A stretch of DNA of 64,000 nucleotides from Prosapia bicincta (Eukaryota; Arthropoda; Insecta; Hemiptera; Cercopidae), in NCBI GenBank assembly GCA_036971475.1, contig JBAIZL010000001.1, positions 99,228,850 to 99,292,849 on the forward strand. Direction: 5' to 3'. Both the position numbers and the translations under genes were made by a program. Below the pieces are notes generated by a model that did no database searches, was not told the DNA's origin, and worked only from the letters and a program-made list of their open reading frames with translations. Of this stretch, positions 9,791 through 21,230 are shown piece after piece; the stretch's first letter is position 1; every line of letters begins with the position of its first letter.

Positions 9791-11745
9791 GCTTAATGCT
9801 CCAATGACTGTACGGTTAGAAGAGAACTATAGTATTGCGTTAAAGAGTTACATACTTTAACCAGACCTACTCTATATTGAGTCAAAAATATTAGTCTTCT
9901 CATTACACCCTTGTGTATAAAGAATGATAAGGACTTGCGGAGGTGCGGGGAAAGAAACATATAATGCTCCAATGACAGTGCATGTAGAAGAGAACTATAG
10001 TATTGCGTTAAAGAGTTACATACTTTAACCAGACCTACTCTATATTGAGTCAAAAATATTAGTCTTCTCATTACACCCTTGTGTATAAAGAATGATAAGG
10101 ACTTGCGGAGGTGCGGGGAAAGAAACATATAATGCTCCAATGACAGTGCATGTAGAAGAGAACTATAGTATTGCGTTAAAGAGTTACATACTTTAACCAG
10201 ACCTACTCTATATTGAGTCAAAAATATTAGTCTTCACATTACACCCTTGTGTATAAAGAATGATAAGGACTTGCAGAGGTGCGGGGAAAGAAACATATAA
10301 TGCTCCAATGACAGTGCATGTAGAAGAGAACTATAGTATTGCGTTAAAGAGTTACATACTTTAACCAGACCTACTCTATATTGAGTCAAAAATATTAGTC
10401 TTCTCATTACACCCTGGTGTATAAAGAATGATAAGGACTTGCAGAGGTGCGGGGAAAGAAACATATAATGCTCCAATGACAGTGCATGTAGAAGAGAACT
10501 ATAGTATTGCGTTAAAGAGTTACTTTAACCAGACCTACTCTATATTGAGTCAAAAATATTAGTCTTCACATTACACCCTTGTGTATAAAGAATGATAAGG
10601 ACTTGCGGAGGTGCGGGAAAAGAAACATATAATGCTCCAATGACAGTGCATGTAGAAGAGAACTATAGTATTGCGTTAAAGAGTTACATACTTTAACCAG
10701 ACCTACTCTATATTGAGTCAAAAATATTAGTCTTCTCATTACACCCTGGTGTATAAAGAATGATAAGGACTTGCAGAGGTGCGGGGAAAGAAACATATAA
10801 TGCTCCAATGACAGTGCATGTAGAAGAGAACTATAGTATTGCGTTAAAGAGTTACTTTAACCAGACCTACTCTATATTGAGTCAAAAATATTAGTCTTCT
10901 CATTACACCCTTGTGTATAAAGAATGATAAGGACTTGCAGAGGTGCGGGGAAAGAAACATATAATGCTCCAATGACAGTGCATGTAGAAGAGAACTATAG
11001 TATTGCGTTAAAGAGTTACTTTAACCAGACCTACTCTATATTGAGTCAAAAATATTAGTCTTCTCATTACACCCTTGTGTATAAAGAATGATAAGGACTT
11101 GCAGAGGTGCGGGGAAAGAAACATATAATGCTCCAATGATTGTACGTGTAGAAGAGAACTATAGTATTGCGTTAAAGAGTTACATACTTTAACCAGACCT
11201 ACTCTATATTGAGTCAAAAATATTAGTCTTCTCATTACAACCTTGTGTATAAAGAATGATAAGGACTTGCAGAGGTGCGGGGAAAGAAACATATAATGCT
11301 CCAATGATTGTACGTGTAGAAGAGAACTATAGTATTGCGTTAAAGAGTTACTTTAACCAGACCTACTCTATATTGAGTCAAAAATATTAGTCTTCTCATT
11401 ACACCCTTGTGTATAAAGAATGATAAGGACTTGCAGAGGTGCGGGGAAAGAAACATATAATGCTCCAATGACAGTGCATGTAGAAGAGAACTATAGTATT
11501 GCGTTAAAGAGTTACTTTAACCAGACCTACTCTATATTGAGTCAAAAATATTAGTCTTCTCATTACACCCTTGTGTATAAAGAATGATAAGGACTTGCAG
11601 AGGTGCGGGGAAAGAAACATATAATGCTCCAATGATTGTACGTGTAGAAGAGAACTATAGTATTGCGTTAAAGAGTTACATACTTTAACCAGACCTACTC
11701 TATATTGAGTCAAAAATATTAGTCTTCTCATTACAACCTTGTGTA
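9791..11745. repeat. Homogenised tandem array, 168/164-bp units
   Basis: Twelve nearly identical units, marked by 'agtattgcgtta' at 9831, 9999, 10167, 10335, 10503, 10667, 10835, 10999, 11163, 11331, 11495 and 11659. Two unit types occur: 168 bp with 'ttacatacttt', and 164 bp lacking four bases of it. Blocks of 332 bp (168+164) and 496 bp (168+164+164) recur, so recent amplification copied dimers and trimers. Open frames of up to 142 codons arise from the repeat itself and are not annotated as genes. Confidence 0.95.
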
Positions 11746-12240
11746 GAACGAATAATAAGTTCGTCCAAGGGGAATAGATGTGAGTAGGGATTATTGTAAG
11801 ATACCTTTATCCCACTCCAAACCCGCTGCAAAGATACTCAGTGATGTTTCCTTCTTTAATAATTTTCATCCTAATTATCTTCAGATATTGAATAAAAATA
11901 ATTTATTTTTAGTACAAAATGTGTCTAGGACATTTGAAGTTTTTTTTTAAATTATATTTTTATAATAACAGTAAGCATAACAAAATCATACGTAAGTCCA
12001 CGTATCACTTCACACGCTTATATAAAGCAGCACTTCACATAATTAACAGGCCAATATAAATAAATGTAATATAAATAATTTAGAAATGTTAAAAATATAT
12101 CACATGGAAAACGATTTTAAAAAATAACTATGTTCAGATTATGCTACACACTTTTCATTTGAATAAATAAATCATTTTTATTTCTGCCCAGATTTTTATT
12201 TATCATCACCCATTTTTAATTTATCCCTGCTCATATAATA
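11746..12240. other. AT-rich array flank
   Basis: After the last clear unit the sequence becomes AT-rich with no gene or clear repeat. The first ~80 bases may be an eroded unit. Confidence 0.5.
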
Positions 12241-12610
12241 CGCACTGGAGGGTGAGACAATGGAAGGAGATATTGCTCAAAGCACTGGAAGAAAAAAAAA
12301 TAATTTTATTGCGATGAAAGTGCTACTTTCCTAAACTACATCTATTCTCAATCAGGTCCACATAATGATGCCTCCACTTTACATCCTTGCGTAGAAAGAA
12401 TGGTAAGGAGTGTAGGTGGAATAGAGGTGAGCCGAAGGAATCAAATAATGCTCCCATACCACTAGAAGTAGAAGGTAATGCGTGGAAAAAAATTATATAC
12501 CTAAATTATATCTAGTCTACAAAGAGACATAATGCTTCCATAACAATGGGATGGAGTGACGTCTTTGAATTGCTGGGGAAGGATCGCTTGCATACAGTAA
12601 ACCTACTTTC
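12241..12610. repeat. Decayed outlying units of the 168-bp array family
   Basis: Phrases such as 'catccttgcgtagaaagaat', 'gaatggtaaggagtgtaggt' and 'aaataatgctcccataccac' align in the same order with the array at 7170-11745 but with many differences. This places the ancestral array edge about 0.9 kb beyond the homogenised block. Confidence 0.7.
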
Positions 12611-13138
12611 TCGGGGCTTCGTCAAGATTAAACAAGATGTTTCATATTTTGTAATTTTGCATGAGACAATTCGGGTTGGCGACCTTTCGTCTAAGAGTAT
12701 GACATTTGTTTAATTTTATATCTCGCATGACTTTTATTCTTTTGAGTTAATTCAATTAACGTTGAAATAAGACTAAACTATGACCTATCTGAAACTGTAG
12801 CTCACCTTCGTCCAGATAAAGTCAAAGCACAATATTAGTGTTTACAAGTCGGATCCAGTTTTCGTCTGAGTCTGAAATAATCTGTTTCTTTCATCTAAAA
12901 CTTTTATGATTGTTTTCCCCCAAACCATTGCCTAGTTGTAACTAGCAATCCCTTAGGAGAAACTGACAGACATTTTTAGGGAATTGGGATTTGGGTTATT
13001 TTCCACGTTCTTTCCGTACCTCGTTTGCATATCAGCTCATAAGCAGTTTGTTTATAAAATGTCTACATCTATATCTTGGGTTTGAACACAAGCATTTAAC
13101 AATGTATTCCTAAACAATATCAAGAGCACAGTGGTACA
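12611..13138. other. Non-coding stretch
   Basis: No supportable gene or repeat. The 12-mer 'aatgtattccta' at about 13100 recurs just outside the palindrome's right end (about 13492). Confidence 0.5.
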
Positions 13139-13498
13139 ATATATTACAATAAAAATATTGAAAAGAACCCCAATACCACAAAAATAATCAAAAATAACAA
13201 ATAAAACAAGTTACTTAAGATTAAACTTTTATGTACATTTCGATGACCATGTCATCATCATCAGAGGGTCTTGTTACAAAACACAATCTAGCACACAAGA
13301 AGTTACAAACTAGAATCATCATTCTAGTTTGTAACTTCTTGTGTGCTAGATTGTGTTTTGTAACAAGACCCTCTGATGATGATGACATGGTCATCGAAAT
13401 GTACATAAGGGTTTAATCTTAAGTAACTTGTTTTATTTGTTATTTTTGATTATTTTTGTGGTATTGGGGTTCTTTTTAATATTTTTATTGTAATGTAT
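13139..13498. mobile_element. Long near-perfect palindrome (foldback element) with hammerhead-like cores
   Basis: The left arm (13139-13316) and right arm (13321-13498), 178 bp each, are reverse complements with only a few mismatches around a 4-base loop (CATC). RNA from either strand would fold into one long hairpin. Each arm carries CTGATGA, a 6-bp stem GATGAC/GTCATC, then GAAA: + strand 13373-13399 in the right arm, - strand 13238-13264 in the left. That arrangement resembles the catalytic core of a hammerhead ribozyme, with one extra unpaired base. Mirror-image 61-codon frames on the two strands are products of the symmetry. I class it as a foldback element, possibly related to Penelope-like terminal repeats; the family is an inference. 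Confidence 0.8.
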
Positions 13499-14790
13499 TC
13501 CTACTGTAAAGCTGTAAAACTAACACGCATAATATATGTGATTACATTCGAATGTTCTAGAAACATTGAACTGCTTTCCATATCAGATAATGTGAACTTA
13601 TTTGTGTTAATTTCCCTATTGAAAAAAATAAACGGATAAATGGTCGAGTTGGATTGTTCGAGAAAACCTTAAGGCTTTACGATTAAAAATATACAGTTTT
13701 CCACTTAACTTATTAATTTGTTTTTAATTTATAATTTTTTTGTAGTGTTATAAGTTATTTGTAATTTGGAAGTTTGTTGATTGAAATGCAATAAGTGTAT
13801 GGTTTTTTCTATATCAACATCAGATCAATCCATATCAACAAACATAATGATCGCTAATACGATGAAACAGTAATGAGACAATTTTCCACATGACTTCTTT
13901 TAAAAAAAACTGCGAAACTGTAAAGGTTAGGTCGATTGAATCCGTAGAAAAGACATAAGTGAGATAACGAAAATAGTTCCATAGCTCCGAAATTGTTTAA
14001 CTTTTGAACCAAACTGTACATTACGGAGAGTTATTGGGTTTGGGAGTGTGCATGGTTGAATGGTTACAATATAGTTCGTGGCGGGAATTTCAACGCAGGG
14101 AGTGGATGATATTGCAGCCTCAAGTGTGACAACGTACCCTCGGGTCATATCCCCTAATGTTGCAATATTTTTACTTGACCAGCACACAAAGTTTAAGCGC
14201 AAAAAATAATTTGTTTTAGTTTTTTGAATTGCAAGTTCCATGACTAGGAAACGTTGGAAAGAATAATGCTCGCCAAAAGTAAGGTTGCTGCAAAAATCTA
14301 TACGTCATTTTAAAATTTGTTGTGAAAACTATTTTTTAAACTATATCGTTGCGTAATAAATATAACAATACCCTGCACAATAGACACAATGTGTATAAAA
14401 CTGCTATACGCCCTTAAAAACTTTAATAGTAAAACGAGTTTACGTGTAACTCGAATAATGATAGTTGTCATTAAACATAATCACGATGAAAATCTACATA
14501 CAAGGAAAAACCATGTAGACCCAACTATAGTACTAACGTATACCTTGAGTAAAACTTTAACAGATATTAAAATGTTGAACATTTTTCTTTGAAAATAATG
14601 TAAATTAAAAATGATATACGAGTTTTCTCATTATTCTAAGAGAAAAAATGTAAGAAAACATCATTGATCTATGAAAGAGAACAAGATTATTGGTCCATCA
14701 GGACAGAGTAGATTACTAGATCTATGACTAATAGCTGAGAGTTACAACATCAGACAACAAAACACTGTTATTATGTGTTATTTATTTGTG
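13499..14790. other. Non-coding stretch
   Basis: AT-rich. A 104-codon frame on the - strand (13927-14241) has no recognisable motif and I do not call it a gene. A 67-codon + frame near 14389 is likewise unsupported. Confidence 0.5.
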
Positions 14791-14799
14791 GATAAAAGA

Positions 14800-16490
14800 A
14801 GGGAATCTTTAGTGTTTGATCTTATGGAAAGAGGCTTTATCTATGACCACTATGGAGGCTTTATACTTTTATGGACAAAAGAAGAGTGTCTTTATTTTGT
14901 GACGTCTAGGAGAGAATCCTTGGTTGTGATCACCAGAGGATAGGTGGTTATGAACATCGTAAGGGTACTACAGACAGAATACCGTCTTTAGATTGTGGCT
15001 TCCAGGAGAGTTCTTGGTTCATCAGAGGAGAGTCCTTAAGGAGAGTCCAGAAGCAAGTTATACGCATATAGGGAGAAGAAAGCCTTTAGTGTTTGATCTT
15101 ATGGAAAGAGGCTTCATCTATGACCACTATGGAGGCTTTATACTTTTATGGACATAAGAAGAGTGTCTTTATTTTGTGACGTCTAGGAGAGAATCCTTGG
15201 TTTGTGACCACCAGAGGATAGGTGGTTATGAACATCGTAAGGGTGCTACAGGCAGAATACCGTCTTTAGATTGTGGCTTCCAGGAGAGTTCTTGGTTCAT
15301 CAGAGTAGAGTCCTTAAGGAGAGTCCAGAAGCAAGTTATACGCATATAGGGAGAAGAGAGCCTTTAGTGTTTGATCTTATGGAAAAAGGCTTTATCTATG
15401 GCCACTATGGAGGCTTTATACTTTTATGGACAAAAGAAGAGTGTCTTTATTTTGTGACGTCTAGGAGAGAATCCTTGGTTTGTGACCACCAGAGGATAGG
15501 TGGTTATGAACATCGTAAGGGTGCTACAGGCAGAATACCGTCTTTAGATTGTGGCTTCCAGGAGAGTTCTTGGTTCATCAGAGTAGAGTCCTTAAGGAGA
15601 GTCCAGAAGCAAGTTATACGCATATAGGGAGAAGAGAGCCTTTAGTGTTTGATCTTATGGAAAAAGGCTTTATCTATGGCCACTATGGAGGCTTTATACT
15701 TTTATGGACAAAAGAAGAGTGTCTTTATTTTGTGACGTCTAGGAGAGAATCCTTGGTTTGTGACCACCAGAGGATAGGTGGTTATGAACATCGTAAGGGT
15801 GCTACAGGCAGAATACCGTCTTTAGATTGTGGCTTCCAGGAGAGTTCTTGGTTCATCAGAGTAGAGTCCTTAAGGAGAGTCCAGAAGCAAGTTATACGCA
15901 TATAGGGAGAAGAGAGCCTTTAGTGTTTGATCTTATGGAAAAAGGCTTTATCTATGGCCACTATGGAGGCTTTATACTTTTATGGACAAAAGAAGAGTGT
16001 CTTTATTTTGTGACGTCTAGGAGAGAATCCTTGGTTTGTGACCACCAGAGGATAGGTGGTTATGAACATCGTAAGGGTGCTACAGGCAGAATACCGTCTT
16101 TAGATTGTGGCTTCCAGGAGAGTTCTTGGTTCATCAGAGTAGAGTCCTTAAGGAGAGTCCAGAAGCAAGTTATACGCATATAGGGAGAAGAGAGCCTTTA
16201 GTGTTTGATCTTATGGAAAAAGGCTTTATCTATGGCCACTATGGAGGCTTTATACTTTTATGGACAAAAGAAGAGTGTCTTTATTTTGTGACGTCTAGGA
16301 GAGAATCCTTGGTTTGTGACCACCAGAGGATAGGTGGTTATGAACATCGTAAGGGTGCTACAGGCAGAATACCGTCTTTAGATTGTGGCTTCCAGGAGAG
16401 TTCTTGGTTCATCAGAGTAGAGTCCTTAAGGAGAGTCCAGAAGCAAGTTATACGCATATAGGGAGAAGAGAGCCTTTAGTGTTTAAACTC
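14800..16490. repeat. Tandem array, 278-bp units, about six copies
   Basis: 'agtgtttgat' recurs at 14811, 15088, 15366, 15644, 15922 and 16200, a 277-278-bp period; the next unit (16478) breaks off. The last four units appear identical, the first two carry small differences. Each unit holds 'ttccaggagagttcttggtt' and 'agagtccttaaggagagtcc'. A 118-codon frame repeats in every unit, but 278 is not a multiple of three, so the frame runs across the junction into a shifted frame and stops. It is not a coding repeat. Confidence 0.95.
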
Positions 16491-16680
16491 TAGGGTAGAG
16501 AAGAAGGGAATCTTTGGTGTTTGATCTTAAGGATAGAGTTCTTGGTTTATAACCATTAGAGAAGAGGCGTTAGCTATGACCACCAACGAAGAATTACAAT
16601 TTATGGACAGAAGAAGTATGTCTTCAGTCTATGACTTATAGGGTAATGTCCTTTGTTTGTGACCATTAGAGAAGAGATTT
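16491..16680. repeat. Degenerate unit between two related arrays
   Basis: Fragments such as 'gaccattagagaagag' and 'acagaagaagtatgtcttca' resemble the flanking arrays but are rearranged. This is a transition zone. Confidence 0.6.
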
Positions 16681-17470
16681 TGGTTATAACCATCATTGAC
16701 AAGTTATAGGAAGAAGATATTCTTAAGTCGTGCCTTCCAGGAGAGTTCGTGGTTCATGAGAGAAGAGTCCTTCATCATGAGCACCAGAAGTGAGTTAGGC
16801 AGAAGGGAGGCTTTATTGTTTGACCTCTAGAGGTCTTGGTTATAACCATCATTGACAAGATATAGGAAGAAGATATTCTTAAGTCGTGCCTTCCAGGAGA
16901 GTTCGTGGTTCATGAGAGGAGAGTCCTTCATCATGAGCACCAGAAGTGAGTTAGGCAGAAGGGAGGCTTTATTGTTTGACCTCTAGAGGTCTTGGTTATA
17001 ACCATCATTGACAAGTTATAGGAAGAAGATATTCTTAAGTCGTGCCTTCCAGGAGAGTTCGTGGTTCATGAGAGGAGAGTCCTTCATCATGAGCACCAGA
17101 AGTGAGTTAGGCAGAAGGGAGGCTTTATTGTTTGACCTCTAGAGGTCTTGGTTATAACCATCATTGACAAGTTATAGGAAGAAGACATTCTTAAGTCGTG
17201 CCTTCCAGGATTGTTCGTGGTTCATGAGAGGAGAGTCCTTCATCATGAGAACCAGAAGTGAGTTAGGCAGAAGGGAGGCTTTATTGTTTGACCTCTAGAC
17301 GTCTTGGTTTATAACCATCATTGACAAGTTATAGGAAGAAGACATTCTTAAGTCGTGCCTTCCAGGAGAGTTCGTGGTTCATGAGAGGAGAGTCCTTCAT
17401 CATGAGCACCAGAAGTGAGTTAGGCAGAAGAGAGGCTTTATTGTTTGACCTCTAGAGGTCTTGGTTATAA
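16681..17470. repeat. Tandem array, 156-bp units, about five copies
   Basis: 'aagaagatat' or its variant occurs at 16711, 16867, 17023, 17179 and 17336 (period 156-157). The unit shares 'ttccaggagagttcgtggtt' and 'agagtccttcatcatgagca' with the 278-bp family, so it looks like a shortened derivative of it that amplified separately. Confidence 0.93.
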
Positions 17471-17745
17471 CCATTAGAGAAGAGACTTTGGCTATTACCA
17501 GCACAGGCGTGTTATATATGTATAGGCAGAAGACAGTCTTTAGTCTGTGATGTTAAAGAGAGAGGCCTTAGTTTATGATCGTCAGAAGAGAGTCCTTGGG
17601 AATAACATCAGAGGAGAGTTATATGTTTGTACTCATAAGAGTAGAGTATTCAAATTGTGTTTAAAGGAGAGAGTCCTTAGCCTATGAGAATTTGAAGCAG
17701 GAGGCTCTTAGTCTATTACCGTTAAGAACTCTCCGCTCATAAACA
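17471..17745. repeat. Decayed repeat edge
   Basis: 'aggagagagtccttagccta' and similar phrases continue the vocabulary of the neighbouring arrays without a clear period. I interpret this as eroded array. Confidence 0.6.
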
Positions 17746-18989
17746 GTGTGATGGACAGTCTTGAAGGATACGTTTTGTTGAAGATACAGTTTGCCGTTAG
17801 TTATTTAACTTTTAAATACTTAGAAAAACAATAAATTAATATAAAAATATAATGTTGATTTTTAATAATACCAGTTACACTGTTCAGAGGTACTAATCTT
17901 TAGAGATACACAGAGTGGCGTATAAACTGAATACGTATTTGTTTTGGCTGGTGGTAACGGTCATTTTTACATATCCTTTCATTAAGCTATTTTTATATGT
18001 AAAGACGATAGCAATATTCAGTTAATGTTTTGTTTGCAAGGTGTAGGTGGCTGTTAAAACAGTTCAGAGTTTATTACCCAATCGACCGTTGGCAAGCATT
18101 CAGGTTTGTTTACGTGGGCGGTAACTGCGATCAATAGGTAAATGGTACCTACTCAGAGCTATAGAAGAGCGTTACATGCATTTCGAAAGGTTTTCGTTAG
18201 TCGCCTACGTTCACCCTTATAAGTTCATTACACAACAAGTTTAATTTTATAACATAATCTCATGATGTCTACAAAATATACAAATTAAATTACAAACGTG
18301 TATTAAGGCGCCTGGTGATTACAAATGTATTATGTTCTCCTGATAAGTAGGGATGAGTGGAAAGTAAAGTATAATGTAGGTTAATGTGAAGGCGACAGTA
18401 TATTTAGCATTTTAAAAGTAAAACTAATGTAATTTTATGTTTGAGATAGGAACGAATGCTTAACAACAGAAAAAAATATTTCAAACGTAAAAATATTTTA
18501 AAGTCTGTAAGCCTGCTCCGGCAACAGGTTTATTTGCAAACTAACTTTATGAAATACAAAACCAAGTTTCGACTGTTTGAATGTTTTTTATGCTTGGAAA
18601 AGGTCTAATTTTAAGTTTCGTATTCAAATACTTTTGGAAAAATATGCACATAATTTAAAAGTTTAGATTTTTCTAGATAGAATTCATGCCGGTTGAGTGT
18701 AACGTAAAGTGGAATATCTTTTATTTTTGTGATATTTTCTATGGATTGCGAGTGGCAGTAGTAGAATTTTATATAAATAGAATTCTAATCCTAACCTATT
18801 CTTTCAGAGTACGCTTGGATTGTTTAATAAATATTGTAAGAAAAGACTAAAATTATATAAAAATATTGTAACGCATCGTGAGTCAAAGAAAATAAAAATT
18901 CTTTGCGTAATACCAAATTAGTTTTTCAATATTTCCTCTCCAGATTTCAAACAGAAGGGATCTTTTCATGCACATTTCCATAACGCCCA
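17746..18989. other. AT-rich non-coding stretch
   Basis: No supportable gene or array. It forms the 5' flank of the GC-richer island that follows. Confidence 0.5.
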
Positions 18990-19243
18990 CCCCACCTCTG
19001 CGTGCCTCTTGTATCAAAACAAAAAATCCTAACAGTCGCACACTTACTTCCGTTAGTGTAGGCAACAACCCGCCCACCTGGTCTGCGATTGGCGAAATCC
19101 GGCGTCGATGAGTAACAGCACCACATCGACGCGCCCAATAACTGAACGGTTGTAGCAAGCATGCGCCGCGACGCTGCTCAGAGCCCGGGAGCTTTGCCCT
19201 GGCGTCTTCTAGGTGGAGACCGTCAGCCCGCGCCGTTCCTAAG
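18990..19243 (+). promoter_or_regulatory. CpG-dense promoter/5'UTR exon-like island ending in a splice donor
   Basis: This is one of the few GC-rich, CpG-rich islands in the window. It contains two CCAAT-type boxes in opposite orientations ('gattgg' near 19085, 'ccaat' near 19134) and a TCAG initiator-like site near 19178. It ends at 19243 in CTAAG followed by GTATGT, a strong donor. No start codon opens a convincing + strand protein, which fits a non-coding first exon. The nearest confident downstream exon begins at 42931. A 129-codon - strand frame across the island is probably a compositional shadow. The exon 5' end is not determined. Confidence 0.45.
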
Positions 19244-20331
19244 GTATGTTTTGTGTGTTTCTGTACAGACATTGGCCGTCTGTCTAGTAGTTTTAGTGTT
19301 TTTTCCTTTAATTTATGAAATTGTAAGTATAAAAGTGTAACTGTGTGCCATGTGTAATTTTAGGTTTTTGTGTGTATTTTTTAAAAAGGGTAGAAATATC
19401 AACTATAAAATAATAAATCTAAATAGTGACTTTCTTGCATAATTATAGTTTTTTTCCTAAAAGAACATCATGTTTAAATTAGTTTCATAGATGAAATTGT
19501 GTTTGGATTATGCATAGAGGACGGTAAAAACTCTAATTAAAAATAAAATAGGTGCATATATATATTTGTCAAACTATAAAAATAAATATTCAACACAGAA
19601 CCTGTGTTTTCCGACAGAGATTCTTTATAATAGTTTCCTTATCTATAGATATTTATATTCTTCCTTTTAGTATTTTTTTTGACTTTAGTGAATTAGAAAA
19701 AAATATTTACTTTCTAATTTCCTGGTGTGAGTTTATGGTTGTTCTGGTGTTCCTATTAGTTTCTGCCTATTTGAGAGGTAGAAGGAATATAATACATGTC
19801 ATATACATACAACTTTGATTTATGAATATCTTCTGAGGGGGTTTATAAAAACATGGAATGGTGGACCTATTCTCTATCGGGTTCACAGAAATATATTTTC
19901 CTCTAAGGAAAACTATGTGGGAAAAATAAGGTGAGATCAGAGGAGAATATGAAAATCTTAATACGAGAGGGAAATCCTATTGTCACTATTGCAGACTAGC
20001 TTCCTTGGAGTATAAATGTTCTTTACCGGGGACAGATAATAGTGCTTAATCTCCACAATAATTAATGAACTATTTGTCAGATTATAAACACCAGAAAGTC
20101 AATAGTTTTAAGAAGAACTTATACTTAAATAGTTTCAAGTACTTAATAATTTTTTTACTTGTTAGCTTTAAAATTGAAACTTTTAGTAATTCTTTTTTCT
20201 TGATTTTCTACCTAAGAGTAAATACCTAAATTTCAACTACTGTTTTCTCTGCCAATACCAGATCTTGGCATTTCTGTTATTCTCCTCCTAGCCTCCCAGT
20301 ACAGACAATGCTGGCCTCGGTCTTACACATC
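19244..20331. other. Non-coding stretch (possible intron start)
   Basis: AT-rich. A phrase near 19865-19900 ('gacctattctctatcgggtt') echoes the 168-bp array unit and may be a dispersed relic. The 88-codon frame at 19552 has no motif and is not called. Confidence 0.45.
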
Positions 20332-20530
20332 TTACAACGCTGTGCAATTCCAAAGATGTGGGGCATCCATCTTTTGACAGTTGCACAGAGGGCAAATATC
20401 TGAGGCTGCTAATCCTATTTTATATAGGTGGGCTTGCAGATAGTCATGGCCCGTAAACATTCTGAATCTGGCAACAGCTTCCACACTAGGTAGGCTATGC
20501 TGTATCCATTTTGCTAATATCCCCCTGTCT
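20332..20530 (-). pseudogene. LINE (non-LTR retrotransposon) ORF2 C-terminal fragment
   Basis: Reading the - strand down to a TAA at 20334-20332 gives the typical end of an insect non-LTR retrotransposon: a WIQ..LPSVEAVARFR segment, then TGHDYLQAHLYKIGLA, then a zinc-finger-like C-x2-C-x8-H-x3-C cluster ending in NCTAL. In intact Jockey/R1/I-type elements this region follows RNase H or reverse transcriptase. Only about 65 codons are recognisable before the frame degrades upstream. The sequence at 20220-20331 would then be its 3'UTR. The clade is not resolved. Confidence 0.7.
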
Positions 20531-20559
20531 CTTAATTACAATTCCATACCAACTGAAAC

Positions 20560-21230
20560 CTGATTGCCATTAATTCTTCTCCTTAATATCCCATTTTTCT
20601 CCTAGTTAGAGGATATAATCCCTTAATTTTTGCAAGGTTTAGGCTTATATCATATATTCCTTCTGGTATTACCAACTATTTCTGTTAGTCATAATTAAGA
20701 AACTCTAACTATGTCAGCTCTAATATAATATATTTCTATTCCTATTTACTACCTGTCTCTCCCTGTCAGAAATAATTAAGTCCCGTAACACCTGGAAATT
20801 TGATGTCATATATTCTTCTCCCTTAAGTCGCTTCTTACGCTTACCCAGAAGCCACAATCCCATAAGTTTTGCAAAGTTTATATCATATATCCTATCTAGA
20901 AACTCACAAAAATATTACTCAATTCAACAAATCAATACAAGTTGCAAGTTTTATGGCATATATTCTTTCATCATTATTACATCTTCCTATTAGTGGGAAT
21001 AAATCGTATGATAGCATCTGCAAGATACCATATATTTGTTTGGACGCTATCACCTATTTCCTTTACTAAAAATTCTTATTATGACTACATCTGTACATTT
21101 AAAATCATCAATATTTCTTCTCATTATCACCTCTTTCTCATAACCAGAAGAAAGACATATCTGAAGGTTAATGGCATCCATCTTTCTATTATCTCTTCTT
21201 TCCTAATGTAACTGTTAATTAGTCGTAACG
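20560..21230. repeat. Decayed short tandem repeat
   Basis: A loosely repeated phrase of the type 'ttgcaagttttatggcatat' followed by 'attcttc' appears near 20626, 20790, 20867, 20941, 21019 and 21160, separated by pyrimidine-rich filler. Spacing is irregular (about 75-160 bp). I read it as an old, eroded array. The open frames here are incidental. Confidence 0.45.

Noticed and set aside
9793..11731. Five - strand frames of 75-142 codons with near-identical products
   Set aside because: By-products of the 168/164-bp array; no motif and no start context.
13221..13416. Two 61-codon frames on opposite strands with almost the same product
   Set aside because: The symmetry of the palindrome produces both; no coding evidence.
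15271..16461. Four identical 118-codon + strand frames
   Set aside because: They repeat because the 278-bp unit repeats. The period is not a multiple of three, so each frame shifts at the junction and then stops.
18883..19272. 129-codon - strand frame over the CpG island
   Set aside because: High GC removes stops by chance. It crosses the + strand donor and runs into AT-rich DNA, and no domain is recognised.
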